NCBI GenBank assembly: GCA_024114885.1
Contig: CP099421.1
Span: 1,488,001-1,552,000 of the forward strand
Source of the DNA: Septoria linicola
Taxonomy: Eukaryota; Ascomycota; Dothideomycetes; Mycosphaerellales; Mycosphaerellaceae
DNA: 64,000 nt
Reading direction: 5' to 3'
Shown here in pieces: positions 46,872-59,023 of the stretch (its first letter is position 1; each line of letters begins with the position of its first letter). Made by a program: the position numbers and the translations under genes. Below the pieces are notes generated by a model. It saw nothing but the letters and a program-made list of their open reading frames with translations, was not told the DNA's origin and did no database searches.

Positions 46872-49098
46872 ATGGCAGAAGAGAACAAGGGCCCTCGTCG
46901 CATGCAGGTAAGAAGTCGACCTATGCAATTGCCGACAGTGCAATCGCTAGGTTTTCTGTGTTCTAACGATCGACAGTATTCCTCATGCGATGACTGTAGA
47001 CGAGCCCGTGTCGCTTGTGATGCAGGCCGGGTCGAACGTACTGCCGAAGATGGCACCAAAGTCTGCACGCGATGTCTAAACAGGAACAGAGCCTGCACGT
47101 TCGTTGTACGACGACAATCCGTTGCATAAATCTGATCGTTTCTGATTGGTAGCGCAGTGGATGCGTGAAGCGAAGTCGAACAGTGCTGGGAGAAGTGCAC
47201 AAAAGCTACAGCGCCGACAATCTTATCTTAGTGACAGTAGCTCCAATACTGCATCCACGTCGACGCCCGCGCCCGCTCGAATCGCGTCATCAGCAATTGC
47301 AGGGTAAATATGGCGAAGGATGTTCAGTTATATTCCTGACAGCGACACCAGACATAGCCAGTGGGACACCTTCCAAGGAAACGTCCTTACCAACCGAAAC
47401 GATGAGCCGCTTGATACTATCGCCAGCCGATACTTGGGACTCATCTACTCGGAGACATGGTGCGTCTTGGTCAATGAGCTTCCTTGAAATTCTGGTCGCA
47501 TGTGCTAAGCATACATCGTCACTACAGGGAAGTCATATTCGGCCATTTTCTGTCAAGATTCAGCTGTCCTTTCACGTAAGTCCGGCTTATGCTGATCACA
47601 TGCCAAAGTAGAGCTGACGTGCTTAGTTTCGGAGATGAGAACGTTTCGGAGAGAATGGTCAGTATACGCACTTTGTGTACTCAGCTTGACAGGTGGATGG
47701 CCGATTCGACCTCTGCTACAAGCCCTAGGACATACACGGAACAGTTCGATCTGAGCATCGGGGACGAGTCTGATTGTCAGACTGAGGAGTTCCTGAATAG
47801 CGTCATACGTGCATACGCAGCTCGATGGCTGCCCTTGGCAGCGCCGGGTGCCAAACCGCAAGAGCTTCAGCAGATGATTATTCGCTTGTGGCGTGAAGCT
47901 AGGCGAAACATGCTGAAAGTGATCAATCGCCCATCATATCGATCCATGTTAACACTCTACCTCTTCGGTCTCACCCCAATCCCAGAAGGTATCTCAGAGG
48001 AAGAAGAGCACGATGGACTGTCTGGGCATGTATGTGTGCAAGCTGCTCTACAGCAGGTCTACATGTTGCGCGTACGGCAGAAAAGTCTGCAATTCAACGG
48101 CTCGAAAATGTCTCCGACAGTCACGATGAAGAACATTGCACTGGGACCAGATCCAATGGCCACGAGCAGCTTTTTAAATGCTGAGAGCATAGCACATTGG
48201 GCAGCATTGACCTTCGACACGTCCGCGTCGATGACTTTGAGTGCCCGGCCTATCTTGTCCTCGGGATTGTTTGGCTATGAAGACGACTGGTGTTGGTGCC
48301 TTGTCAGATCCTGCACCGAAATGTTCCAAGCCACGAGGAAAGAGTGGTATGCCGCAGGGATGGAGATCACGGAATCAAAAGCCAATCAGCTGGTCGCAAG
48401 CGGTTCTGCTTTCAAGCTACTCATGTGGAAACTGGCCGCAGTCTTTCGTGAAGCACTTCGGGACGGCCACGATGAGCAAGTCTTGAAGAAGGTCTACGAC
48501 TCGATCATCGATGGTGTCGACCAGTTCAATCGTACGTACCGAGACTTGTTAGAAGCCTGTCAAAAACGGATCCACTTTTTGTCACAGGACACCAAATTTC
48601 GCTGGTGTAAGTTTTCCCCACGACGCGATGTCCCCAGAACTGATGTGCATTACAGATGTTTTGATGCTGCACTACAATCTAAGCATACTTCTCGTGATAG
48701 ACGCAATTGAAGGGACACAGAGACATGATCTCCTCCCACCTTTGACGTCCGCGAAAACTGATGCCGAGAACTCGATGATAAACACATTGGCGTTCGGCCT
48801 AGAGACGATGTATTCCATAACGCTCCCTTGCACTACCAGTCTTGGAGGGACTTCCACAAGAGATGATCGAATCACTGTACCGCTCTTGGCGGTTGAGCCT
48901 TATCCACACCACGTAGTCGCGGCAGTCCAGCTCATGTTACGCGCAATACAGCGTGACCGTGCCGCGGAAAAGATCGGTTCAGACACGTACGCCAACCTGG
49001 CATCGATCTTGCACAGGGTCCTACGCTTGCTGCCGGACAGCTCGAAGTCAGTACAAGCAGCGAGGAAGCTAGCAGACACACGAGCGGAGGTGACTTGA
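46872..49098 (+). CDS. Zn2Cys6 transcription factor, seven exons
   Basis: Nuclear fungal transcription factor of 632 residues. Exons: 46872-46907, 46977-47105, 47158-47303, 47343-47459, 47528-47575, 47627-48606 and 48656-49098. All junctions keep phase. The zinc cluster is within exon 2: YSSCDDCRRARVACDAG, then KVCTRCLNRNRACTFV. A 15-residue loop separates the third and fourth Cys, longer than the usual 5-9. Exon 3 carries WMREAKSNSAGRSAQKLQRR and a Ser/Thr/Pro linker. From exon 4 on there is an effector region: YLGLIYSETWEVIFGHFLSRF, AYAARWLPLAAPG, IIRLWREARRNMLKVINRPSYRSMLTLYLFGLTP (written in overlapping pieces of the protein), WCWCLVRSCTEMFQATRKEW and a helical end. A WxxC-rich core of this kind occurs in several fungal regulators. 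The target is unknown. The fourth predicted intron is ordinary, but intron 3 (39 nt) is short. Confidence 0.88.
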
Positions 49099-49146
49099 TT
49101 CTCGAAAACGCGATATGTCTGCAAGTTACACCCGCGATATCTACCG

Positions 49147-49750
49147 CTACTTCATGAGGTCCTCTGGCTTCAGCATGCCACTCTTCAGCATGGCAACGAG
49201 TGCAGCGCTAGTATCAGAGAAGATCTCCGTTCTACAGATCTTAATTTCGCCACCATCCTTGCGGTAAGCGAACTTGAAAGCCGAAGGAATCGCTCCGTCC
49301 CAAGTCTTGCCGCCTGGACCAGACAAATTCATGCCCTGGCCCGGAACTTGAAGATTCCAAAACAGCGTGGCGAGACCAGTCATCTCCCAGGTATCTGTGC
49401 CAGTTTCGACAGCCAAAGCGTAACTTGGATAATGATGGTGCTGTTTCAAAGGAGCATAGATTTCCTGGCTGAGAGCTTTCCACGAAGCGTCTCCGCCGTC
49501 ACGGACTTCGCCCGTGGACTTCACAAGGACGTCTGCAACGTTATCAGTCGAGGGTCGAGCTTGCATGTCTGATCGACTCACGATCGTCGGTCATCCACTT
49601 GGTTCGTTCTGCCGCCTTGTCGAACTGTTTGCCATCGATTGCTTGCATGGTGTTATGCTCCATGAACTCCATGGCTGGTTGACCTCGTGAGGTCTCATTT
49701 CAGTCGCCGTGGTGGACGTACACTGGCTCAGTGGGATAACTGTTGGCCAT
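49147..49750 (-). CDS. NTF2/SnoaL-like small protein
   Basis: A cone-shaped alpha+beta fold protein by sequence character. The certain part starts at the ATG at 49672 (MEFMEHNTMQAIDGKQFDKA), continues AERTKWMTDD, and splices (GTGAGT donor, GTTGCAG acceptor) to VLVKSTGEVRDGG in the exon 49147-49532. It then gives WKALSQEIYAPLKQHHHYPS, a helix, and strands ending EIKICRTEIFSDTSAALVAM. That minimal protein has 158 residues. An upstream ATG at 49750 (MANSYPTEP) can be joined in frame via 49724 to 49666, and similar fungal proteins start this way, so I give the longer span. Members include small-molecule isomerases, dehydratases and non-enzymatic proteins. No catalytic dyad can be assigned. Confidence 0.7.
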
Positions 49751-50919
49751 GATTGTTCTTTTTGGAGGAGAATTCGTGCTGGTTGTGTCAATTCTGGTCT
49801 TGCTCACAATGATGTCCTGGGGACAGCTTGTGCCCTCTTATACAACCCGTTGAAGCTCTACAGCTACCCACTCCTTGTGAAGGAGCTGCCACTATGGACT
49901 TGAAAAGCAGACGCGATGGTGCGCCCAAGGCACATCCTCAGACGGAGTCGCCGAGAAACATCAAGCCTCAGACTCCTCATGTCTGGCAGACCTTTGCCAT
50001 TGGAATCGGCCTGCAGCATGAGCGCCATGTGGAATCGCCACTCGCTGCAAATACGTTGCTGAACCACAAGCGACCGCGTGAATGGCTTGAGGCTGACTAT
50101 CAGGTGATGTGGCGTGTCAGTGGAGCCGCCATCTGAGCTCACTCTTTCGGCGTGCAACCAGCTATTCGCAACACGATGTACGCAGTTTGCCCCGCATGAC
50201 ATAGCGTAGAATGTGTAGCGCAACTACACGCAAGCGATATATACGTCTGAGTTGTCTCGCCTAGCAGCAACAGTTGGATAAACCTGTCAAGCTCTGTGCG
50301 GCTAGCGCCTTTTCCACGTATACCTGCACCTCAATCTGTATGGACCTCTGGAGCGATTGGCTGTTGGAGGTCATCCATTCTCCAGCATCACTTGCTCACG
50401 CATCAACGTGAGCGCAACGAAGATCTTTCTACCTACATGAGCCAAAAAGTGGAATGGTCACAAGCGAAGTGGCTCAAGCCCTGCTGATGATCCACATAGG
50501 GCGAAAGAATATGCTTTACGAATGAGGTTCGACATCTTGGTCTCTGCTCATTTCATCGTTACCATTCCACTACGATTCCGTAGCTTGTGCGAGGCTCTTC
50601 ACTTGTGGGCCGGAGTAGAGGCTGGTCAAAGCCTCCTACCTTCCCTGGACCTCGCAACCTCTAAGCGACTGAAGCACCAAAAGCTGGGTCAAAGCTGTCG
50701 ACAACGTTGATTGTGGCTTACTATCTGCGCTCAATTGCTTCGGCTGGTGAGCAAGAACACACCACTGCCACAACAATTCTATATAGTGCGGAATCACTTC
50801 CACGTTCTTCGTATGAGGCTGATCTAGCTGGGTCCCGACAGCGTTTACAGCCTCATGTGGGTAAGCCGTACAGGCATGTACCAAGCACACCGAGGCAAAT
50901 GGACACTTCCATGGCAAGC
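49751..50919. other. Intergenic stretch
   Basis: Upstream of the NTF2-like gene and downstream of the cupin gene. Small frames on both strands only; nothing supported. Confidence 0.45.
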
Positions 50920-51626
50920 TCATTCTGGATGTGTCGGATCGATCCACTATGTAGCAAAAGGGTCAGACCATGAAGGCATAGAAGGACCTCGAACATCTTT
51001 GCTCCAGCTCAACATACCTTTACAGTTTCAGGCTTCTCAATAGGCTCGACATCCGGTAGATTGACCGCAATCGCCTCACTGTCACTCCTCATCAAGACAC
51101 ATTCTAACTTCTCGTTCGCACTTGCATTGATCTCCTGGTGTGGGACGTAAGGCGGCACGTAGATAAAATCACCAGGGCCAGCTTCGGCTGTGAACTCCAG
51201 CTTCTCGCCCCATCGCATACGAGCACGCCCCTTGAGGACATAGATCACGGATTCGAGATGTCCGTGGTGATGCGCTCCAGTCTTGGCATTTGCAGTTACT
51301 TGAGGCGACAGGTCAGCAATGTCCTAGCTGTTGTGGTATGGGTCTGTCCTGCCAGGATGCACAGAGCAGATGTGGCAGGGAAGAATGCACAGGAGAGGAT
51401 GAGTCCGTCTGTACTTACTGTGTACAGTACCTGCCCAAAGCTTTTGTGCTCCGACTCGGGCGAAGTTGATGGCTGCGCTTCGATCCATGCCAGGTGTCAT
51501 GTGCTGACCGCCGACTGGCTCGAGGGAGTCGGAAGGAATCACTCGTACACCTGAGGTCTTCCAAGCATCTTCTGGTGCTGTTTGAGCATGGCTATGGTCG
51601 TGATCGTGAGAATGAGCTTCAGCCAT
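50920..51626 (-). CDS. Single-domain cupin with His-rich N-terminus
   Basis: A cupin beta-barrel protein. Exons 51419-51626, 51018-51298 and 50920-50946 give 171 residues, with all junctions in phase. The N-terminus is MAEAHSHDHDHSHAQ, a possible metal-binding tail. Cupin motif 1 is split near the first intron: TANAKTGAHHHGHLESVIYV fits G(X)5HXH(X)3-4E. Then YVLKGRARMRWGEKLEF leads to motif 2, GDFIYVPPYVPHQEINAS (G(X)5PXG-type with the fourth metal ligand His). The last exon encodes only WIDPTHPE. The HHH and E ligands are present, so a bound metal is likely. Enzymatic activity (dioxygenase or isomerase) cannot be specified. Confidence 0.88.
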
Positions 51627-52295
51627 GACGCCTTGTGGTGATCGTTACTTCTGCAGAAGCTAATGTGCTCCTGCTACTTACAGAACAACTTGAGATGTTG
51701 ATGGTCCCTCGTAGCGGAAGTCGTGTGATCGTGACTGTGGAGACGAATGAGGCAAGCTCTAGGTGGGGTCACAAGGCAAGCATGAGGGCCTCGGCCAGGT
51801 ACGTCGGCCGACAACAATTGTCGAAAGGATCAACCACGGTGTGAACTCACGCCAGACATATGAACATGCTGGGTATCGTGAGTGCCTTAATGAGCATCAG
51901 CTTGGTGCTCGCGATCTACAATGGCGAAATGGAGTCTTGCTTGTTCGGCTGGGCGGCCCAGTCGTTCAGTTTCTTCTGTACTAACTTATAGCTTGTGCGC
52001 AGAAAAGTTTCAGTGAGATGGACTATGCTGTGCCCTTATCACTGTTGGCCACCTGAGCTCCTGGTAGCCAGGGGGCCTAAGCGTAAGTGTGTAAAGTGTC
52101 AGACTTCTCATTATGCATTCAATGCTTCTGTACATGGTAAATGAACGCCTCTTTAACGAGAGCTGGATGCCCTTGCTAGTATCATTCCCAGTGGATATCT
52201 TCCTTTTTGAGTGGCTCTCTCCGATAAATCCGCATCTCGCTAATATGCACACGGGAAGGGAAATTTGTCGTAACATCGTGAAATTAGCCTGGTCT
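51627..52295. other. Intergenic stretch
   Basis: Between two minus-strand genes. Likely the cupin promoter and the 3' UTR of the Bim1-like gene. No coding content. Confidence 0.45.
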
Positions 52296-53137
52296 TTATA
52301 GTATCGTGTACATCGCTGCGGTGACCAGTAACGTAAGGCCTAGTGCAGTAGAAGGCCCTGTTGGTAGAGACGCGGCAGCAGTGAGAGCCTCAGCTGTAAA
52401 AACGGATTGAAATGTGATGTCCGTGCTGTTGTAGCAATTCTGAGGTGTGACCTCTTTGATATCGGGGTCATTGTTGTCCGCGAGCGTCACATCAACGCAC
52501 TGAAGAGGCGTTAGTACCATCGTGGAGCAGTAAAGTATAGATTCGCTGCTTACGCTGTAGAGTGCGGCGCCATGTTGTGCCGTCTCGACGACTTGAATGG
52601 TTATGTTGTCGCCTACGTCAAGTGAAACACCTGCCGGCATTCGCACTTGAGGTAGACAGAATTGTCCGCCATACATGCTGTTGTTCGGTCCGCCAATCTG
52701 GAAGGCGTGCACGACAGGGTGCGAGTAGTTCGGAGGTGCGGCGCTGCCTTGCGGTGTTATCCCAATGTTGACATAGAAATAAGCCTTTTGGTGTCCTGGA
52801 AACCATCCAGGCTGCACTGATAGCGCACCACCATCCTTGGGCCACTTCGTCCGGTTGGTTGTCATGGCCATGCCACCACCTGGATGATCAGTCAATACCC
52901 TATCATATGTGGCGATGTTTGACATTACTCACATGGATACATCCACTGCATACCATACGGAAAATCATATTGCTGAGTCTCATTGTTCCAGTCAATGCCG
53001 ATAGTATCTGGATTGTCCTGCGGCAGTGTGCCATTCGTGTGTAGATTGTTCCCTCTCCAGCCGGGGTATGTGATGACTGTGTGTGCTCTTGCCAGACCTA
53101 ACAGCAGCGCGACTATTACCGCGAACCTGAACTCCAT
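52296..53137 (-). CDS. X325/Bim1-like GPI-anchored copper-binding protein
   Basis: Cell-surface protein related to lytic polysaccharide monooxygenases but, in characterised members (Bim1, X325 family), used for copper handling rather than sugar oxidation. Exons 52933-53137, 52554-52879 and 52296-52499 give 244 residues. The signal peptide MEFRFAVIVALLLGLARA is followed by His at the mature N-terminus (HTVITYPGWRGNNL), the copper-brace position. Next come QQYDFPYGMQWMYPC, CGGMAMTTNRTKWPKDGGAL and QPGWFPGHQ, which are diagnostic of the family. Then come Cys residues (QFCLP), GAALYSCVDVTLAD across intron 2, and QNCYNSTDIT. The C-terminus is a Ser/Ala-rich stretch plus a hydrophobic tail (ALGLTLLVTAAMYTIL) typical of GPI attachment. 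Intron 2 is 54 nt, a multiple of three, and was recognised by its GTAAGC, CTAAC and CAG signals. Confidence 0.9.
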
Positions 53138-55419
53138 CTCTTCAAGCGTTCAGCTTTCTATCACCAATGTAGCCTCTTCAATCAGACACCATGCAACCCA
53201 GCCAGCTTCAGCCAAGGCAGTCGAGAATGTACTGAGCGCGTCGGACGGCGTCCGTTTCGTGTACCAGATTGATAGATGACTAGATCTGTATGACAAGGGG
53301 AGAGAGTGACCTTACCGAGCGACACTGCTGAATGCAGAGCACCTTATGGCGAGCTTAGCGCTGCGTAAGAACCCACTGCCTCCTCGAGGCGTGCCATGCC
53401 GCCGTGCTGACTCGGGCACGGCGCTGCATGGCGCCTGGTTGTGCCAGTCCAGGGTCTGCAGGTATTGGAGCAGATCTGCAAGCTGCGTGATGAGAATAGC
53501 TTGTGGCTCTGTGATTGCACAACGTGGAAAGCAGCCAAGCTGATTGTAGGATTAAGCGCTGAGAAATGGTGTGGAGGACGAGCTGGAACCCTAGCCGGGA
53601 TTAGACTCCGCCAATCATATGCACGAAGTGATAAATGATCGAGCACTTCCGCCAACACATCACACGTGCGGCGAACTGTATTTTGAAGAGTATATCCTTT
53701 CCATAGGGATAAAAGACACATGCGCAGTGTCAGAACCCTTCTGATGCTGTTCTCGACGCGCAAACGAGCACAATCACCAGTCAGCGAACATGCAACTCCC
53801 AGGCATCTAGCCGAGCCTGTGATAAGCCAACTATGCGAGTGAGCACCGGAGGCGACCATTCCTACTAGGTGGGCAGCAGGATGCAAGTACTGGACTATCA
53901 AGGGATGGTGTCCTGCTCGAGTCTTACCAAATGGACTGATGATTTCAGACTGCGTCAGAGCTGAGGCTGCTGACAGTGCATATCAGCAGCAAGCGGGCGA
54001 AGCAGAGATGTGCGCCTTGAGAGCTGTCTGTACGCTTGCATCTCATGTTTCGTGTGGTGGAATATATCACACGTTGCTCAACGTTGAGTCCCGTGCAAAT
54101 GGCGGACCTGCGCTGTCAGAGCAGCGAATGTGGGTTTATTCGACAGCAAAGCAGATATCCGTATGGCGCGTTAATACACGTTCTACTCGTGTATGCCGTG
54201 CGTCAGTGGACATTGTGTGGCCAAGACCGTGAATTGGAGTGGCCAGCTCGAGTTTTGCGAAGCTACAATGGGGGAAGGACTTATCGGCCTTGCCGAGTGA
54301 TGAGTTCGTCGTGTCGGTGGCTACCTCAGCAGGTCTTTATGTCTTGTGAGCAGGTGGTCCTGCAAGAGTGGAGTACTTGGGGCCGTGAGATGGTCCAGCA
54401 TCAAGTGCGGCACAGCAAGCCAAGCACTAGTTAGGCGAACACGTCTTGTCTTTTTCTTGTTTTGCGCGTCACATTGATCTTCGCGTCGTCTCCTTCTTCA
54501 CGGACTCGTGAGCGATCGAACAAAGTTGCGCTGCGGCGGTGCAAGTACATATCCGCGAATAGAGACACGAGTTGCTGCACGTCATGAAGCATGAAGCGCT
54601 TGGAAGTTCTGACAGCGGGCAGGCACTTGCCGGGATCAGCGTTGCCGCAACCAACCACCTCATAGCTTCGAGCGCCTGCGTCGAACTGCCGCTAACTAAG
54701 CAAGACAGTATGTGCCCCTACAAGCCCCAGGGTATAGCTCTGCGGCGTAGAGACTGTTTCGAATCCTTCGACCCGTTTTCAAGTCGCAGTTGAGCCCCGG
54801 CGCTGAGATGAGCAGACCTGACTGGACGGCTATGACTACGGAACGTCCCTCCTGAACACCTGCTCGGTGCATTCGCCAATGACAGCTCGCCTGTGTCTCC
54901 CAAGTCTTCGAAACACACAGACTACCGCGAAGGTGACATGCATCTCGAATTGAACCTCTTCTGCCTATGAGCCTAGCGCGACCGGCGCTGATCCATTACT
55001 GTGCCTCTTGCTGAGTGCAGCGAGGATGACCCTCCCGGCGCTATCGGATCGTGTGCGCCTGTTTACTACTTTCAGTGCCCAGCGATGGTGTAACCTCAGC
55101 CTTCAGTTCCATTCTCTTTTGTCAGCTTGGCTTTGTGGAGCAGCCGTCTTGGTCTTTTCAGGTCCAGGTTGCTCAATTGTTCGAGCAAGAGCACCGCGTC
55201 ATTCCATGTTGCTGTCCTTGACGGTGTGAAAGAACAGCGTTGGACATATTGGATCAACATTCGCATCCTGGACACGAACACCTCCGAGCTGCAGGTCAGC
55301 TCCAGGATCGAGATTTCGAGGCGCCTATAGCTGCTGCGCCGCCCAACATCACAACTCATCCATCATACGACCAACACAAGACAATCCACGAAGTACCAGT
55401 ACTACTGTCCACCGTCGCG
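53138..55419. other. Gene-poor stretch
   Basis: No gene supported. Near 54730-54780 a short patch resembles a tRNA A box followed too closely by a B-box-like sequence; it does not fold as a tRNA. Several frames of 60-185 codons without motifs. Confidence 0.45.
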
Positions 55420-56178
55420 ATGCAGCGGTCTATGTCTGCATCGTCTGTCAGTGGGCAAGCAGCTCGCGATTCGGCCACTACTGCAGCAGCGACACCGCCT
55501 TGGGAGCAACGTCAGGTGGCACAAGTGCCCTTTATGCGGACCAACTCACCTCCGTTGACCGGGAGCGAGCGTGAGGCCCTGCCATCGTTTTGGGCTTCAC
55601 AAACTCCAGCCCCACAACACCCTCAGTCGGGAGAGCACGTGCGGGCCGGGAGGAGCACGACGAACTATGGGCCTTCGCCAATCTCTCCCGCGAACGATGG
55701 ACGCAAATGGCTAGGAAATCAGCCTGTTCAGCAAGCTCCAATGAGTGCAGAGCTTCCACCAATACCACAAATGCCATATGAGTCAGTCAGAATTCCCAAT
55801 GCACCCAAAACAGCACCGATGCTCCCAACTTTCGTGCGCGCTCCGCCGAGTCCGCCTCAAAGCCTGAACCTCTCCAGATCTTCAACGACATCTCAAAAGT
55901 CCAGGACTCGTGCTGTCACGCCACCTCCAACAACAGCTTCAGCGCCGCCCGCACTACCTGCCCTTCCTGGGACCATGTCCACACGAGATGGCGCTTCGTC
56001 CCAGAGTCGTCCTCATGGTAGTCGGCAGGATAAAACTTCTCATGGGAAGAGCTCAAGCGCAGACATGAAGCCATTGGGCCAGCGGTTCAAGACTGGTTTC
56101 CGGAATATATTCAAACGAGACCCGATAGACGAAACCCAGTTCGAGCGCATTGGCGATCGGCACTGGACAGATGAGTAA
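55420..56178 (+). CDS. Pro/Ser-rich protein with conserved basic C-terminal motif
   Basis: Unknown function. From the ATG at 55420 (MQRSMSASSVSGQAARDSAT) the 252-residue protein is almost wholly Pro/Ser/Ala/Thr/Gln-rich and probably disordered, with polyproline stretches (PPSPPQSLNL, TPPPTTASAPPALPALP). The exception is the end: KPLGQRFKTGFRNIFKRDPI, then DETQFERIGDRHWTDE. I recall this kind of basic-helix/acidic tail at the C-terminus of other ascomycete hypothetical proteins. The frame is open upstream to 55240 with poorer content, so the first good ATG was chosen. It may be a cytoskeletal or membrane-associated adaptor, but that is only a guess. Confidence 0.65.
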   Translation: MQRSMSASSVSGQAARDSATTAAATPPWEQRQVAQVPFMRTNSPPLTGSEREALPSFWASQTPAPQHPQSGEHVRAGRSTTNYGPSPISPANDGRKWLGNQPVQQAPMSAELPPIPQMPYESVRIPNAPKTAPMLPTFVRAPPSPPQSLNLSRSSTTSQKSRTRAVTPPPTTASAPPALPALPGTMSTRDGASSQSRPHGSRQDKTSHGKSSSADMKPLGQRFKTGFRNIFKRDPIDETQFERIGDRHWTDE

Positions 56179-57956
56179 TGGCAGGATCAGTGCTCGTCTC
56201 TCTTAGACGCGGGTTCATGTATCGACTCAAGTAAGGAAGTTGCTGGGAATGTCCCGTGGCGACAGTCGGGCTGCACTAAAGGGTGTGCGTAATGGAATCA
56301 GGTAGTCGCAAGGAACGAGGCTGGTGATCCCACATGTGTTCTTGCGGCTGAATTGAGCCTTTGGCCACGCTCTTGACGAATCTCCTTGCTTACTAGACTG
56401 GCACGAATGATCGCTATTGATCGTGTGGTAGTAAGACTAGTATACCCCGGGAGTTGGAGAAGGACATACCAGACGTTATCCATGTGCCAAGAGGCAATTT
56501 CTACGCTCATAACAACACGCAAATATGTGTTCCACCATGGTCGTGCGTGTATAGAACATTGCCTTCCTGTTATATGATGCAGCGACCGTTGCCACATAAT
56601 TGCGCAAGGTCGAGCAATGGGCCTGTGATGATTATACAGACGTGCTCGATGGAATTCCCTAGCTCAATACGATACTGATATGATAGTGCCAGACCTGACC
56701 TCTGACCTTTGTATCCAGGGACCATCTAATGCTCGTACATCCGCGGATCTTCTAACCGCCCGCTCTACCGCGCAGTAACATCGTATCGTTCTTGATTGTG
56801 TCATACGCGGTCCACTTCTGGTGGAAGCCTGGAAATACTGCTGGTAATAAGTGAGGCCGCAAGTTGTGTCGAATCTGTGTCTCTTAACACGATGTGTTCC
56901 AACTGCGGTGGGGCAGCATGACCTACAGTGGCGCTCACTCATCACGTCGCAGCTGCGAATGGGTCTCGGAATTGAGCTGTCACTGCTACAGGAGTGACGC
57001 TGCCTCAGCGCATCGACGCAGCAAGGCGTGATGATGGCCCACGCTGCCGCCCATCTCAGAACGCCGACGCATGGCTCTCTGGGTCGGCGATCTCATGCTT
57101 GTGCCCTACGGTATCCGTTGGTCGTCCATTGATGCGCATGTGGCCCAACCTCGCATTACTTTCAAGCTCTTTCATTCGCCGCTATTGGGTGACTTGGCTA
57201 CAACAGCATTTTCTGTCGCAGCAACACGCTACAGCCGTAGGTGACCCGGGCCCACGCAGAGTGCTGACCGCTATAGAAGCTGCGAGGTGGCAATAGAAGC
57301 GACGCGCGCGCTCTCCACTTGAGTACAGGAGTAGTCGAGAGGCTGTGAGTCGCCCAGTCACGCGCGACGGGACAATAGTGGCCGGAGATGAGCTGATGTC
57401 TGCCTCTTTCCCATTCGAGTCGCACATCCTTGCACGCGGTATCCACCGCTTTCTCGTTCCTCGCATGAGCACTACTTTACATCACCTCTGGAAAGTCTGC
57501 GTAGATTGTCCACGCATCAGAGTCGGCGACCATGTTCTTATCTGCAGCCGTCCGGGAGCATGCCGTGCGTCTCGGAGGGAGACCTGCAAAGCATCCCGAG
57601 TCGAGACCCGAGGGCTGGGAGCAGACGAGAAGCGCCGAGTCGCGTTGACGGCCACCAGAACGTCCATGCAGTGCATGAGGACGCTGCCTTTGACGGCATG
57701 GCGCGAGCAATGCTCCATATTAATAGCTCCGCAGTGCATGCGCAGAAGATCGGCAGGCACTCTATAAGGTATAGTAAGAAGCAGCATTCCTTGAGTGGGA
57801 AAGCGTTGATACAGCACAATAGAGTCACTCCTGGAAAAGCATTCTTTGTATAACAGCGTTGCGTTGCGCCAGCCTTGCGCGGGATTCCCTTTTCTCACTC
57901 CCATTCTTCTACTACACATCAGCTCCTCAGCAAGGATATACATCACTCCAGGCACC
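56179..57956. other. Gene-poor stretch upstream of the MAPEG gene
   Basis: No gene supported. The minus strand at 56700-56800 contains a D-arm-like sequence (GCGGTAGAGCG) of the sort seen in tRNAs, but no matching anticodon, T arm or acceptor stem. The last 60 bases (57895-57956) are a plausible pyrimidine-rich leader for the next gene. Confidence 0.45.
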
Positions 57957-58535
57957 ATGTCCACGACCATCACTGTGCCAAAGGAATATGGGTAAGATCT
58001 GGGTGGCAGGCAGATAATGCGCACAATGTTGCTGACTCTTTGTAGCTACGTAGTAGCAACGACCGCCTTCACCTTCTTCGTCAGTCCCGAGCCGCGATCA
58101 TCGTCCTCCCTATGAAGGCTAACACGAGAACAGCTCGGTTTCTGGCATGGCATGCGAGCGGGACTGAGTCGCAAACCAGCCCAGATCAAGGCCCCGAAGT
58201 ACCAAGCAGACAGCGGCGATATGGACAAGGCTATCGACAAGAAGCACATGGAAGCCATGTATCTGTTCAACTGCAAACAGCGAGCACATGGCAACTACCT
58301 CGAAATGCTGCCCGCAACAGCAATCTCGATGCTGGTCGCAGGTGTCCAGTATCCGATGGCCTCGACATATCTCGGACTTGGATGGATCGTAGGGAGAATA
58401 ATATACGCAATGGGCTATTGTGATATGTCCAAGGAGAATGGCAGTGGCCGTATTGTTGGATTCGCTTTGAGCCAGCCTCTTGCTTTCGGACTGTGGGGCC
58501 TGGCCGCTTGGAGTGGAATCAAGCTGACTTTGTGA
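57957..58535 (+). CDS. MAPEG-family microsomal glutathione S-transferase (MGST3-like)
   Basis: Four-helix membrane enzyme of the endoplasmic reticulum that conjugates glutathione or reduces lipid hydroperoxides. Exons 57957-57991, 58046-58079 and 58134-58535 give 156 residues, the normal family length. The N-terminus MSTTITVPKEYG splices to YVVATTAFTFF and then LGFWHGMRAGLSRKPAQIKA. Helix-1/2 features and the signature loop follow: APKYQADSG, FNCKQRAHGNYLEMLPATAI, close to the FNCxQRxHxNxxE motif where Arg and Glu contact glutathione. The remaining helices include LGLGWIVGRIIYAMGY and LSQPLAFGLWGLAAW. All intron phases agree. Stress induction is common for such genes; nothing in the sequence shows it. 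Confidence 0.93.
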
Positions 58536-59023
58536 AGTCTACGATTCGATGCGGGCTGATGGCGGTTTGGGAACGGATCAACGAGCGGACTAATCTTGGT
58601 ACGATATGGCTGCGATGTGAGAGCTGGTACAGGCGGGTGGCACCTCACACGGCAGACGCTTCTCTTCGATGATACCCTGTGTTTGTAGGTGTTGGAGGCG
58701 GTGTTACGACTTAATCTAATGTGTTGTGGAGAGACAACGAGCTGATCTCAGAGTGCTCATCTGTCTTGGCCGTATTGCTCGCGTTGAGCGGCACGCAGAG
58801 CACACGGGACAATAGAAGAAGGGTGAGGCAAGAAGAGCGCGCTGACATTAGAGATATAGCGCGTCGAAGACGTGTTGTTATTGTGAAGGAGAACGAGAAT
58901 GCTCAATAACTGACTCAAAGCGATGTCGCTGCGCAGCTCGCCCACGTCCTTCACTTTGCAAATCCAAGCTTCACTTTCTCACTCACCACCAACACCTCGT
59001 ATGCCAAAACGAGTGTTGGAGCC
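58536..59023. other. Intergenic stretch
   Basis: 3' UTR of the MAPEG gene and promoter of the next gene, both on the plus strand. No coding content. Confidence 0.45.

Noticed and set aside
54720..54790. A-box-like TAGCTCTGCGG followed by TTTCGAATCC
   Set aside because: The two boxes are too close for a tRNA and the flanks do not pair.
56690..56800. Minus-strand tRNA-like sequence with GCGGTAGAGCG
   Set aside because: No 7-bp acceptor stem, no T arm with a GTTCRA loop, and the anticodon arm does not pair with T at position 33.
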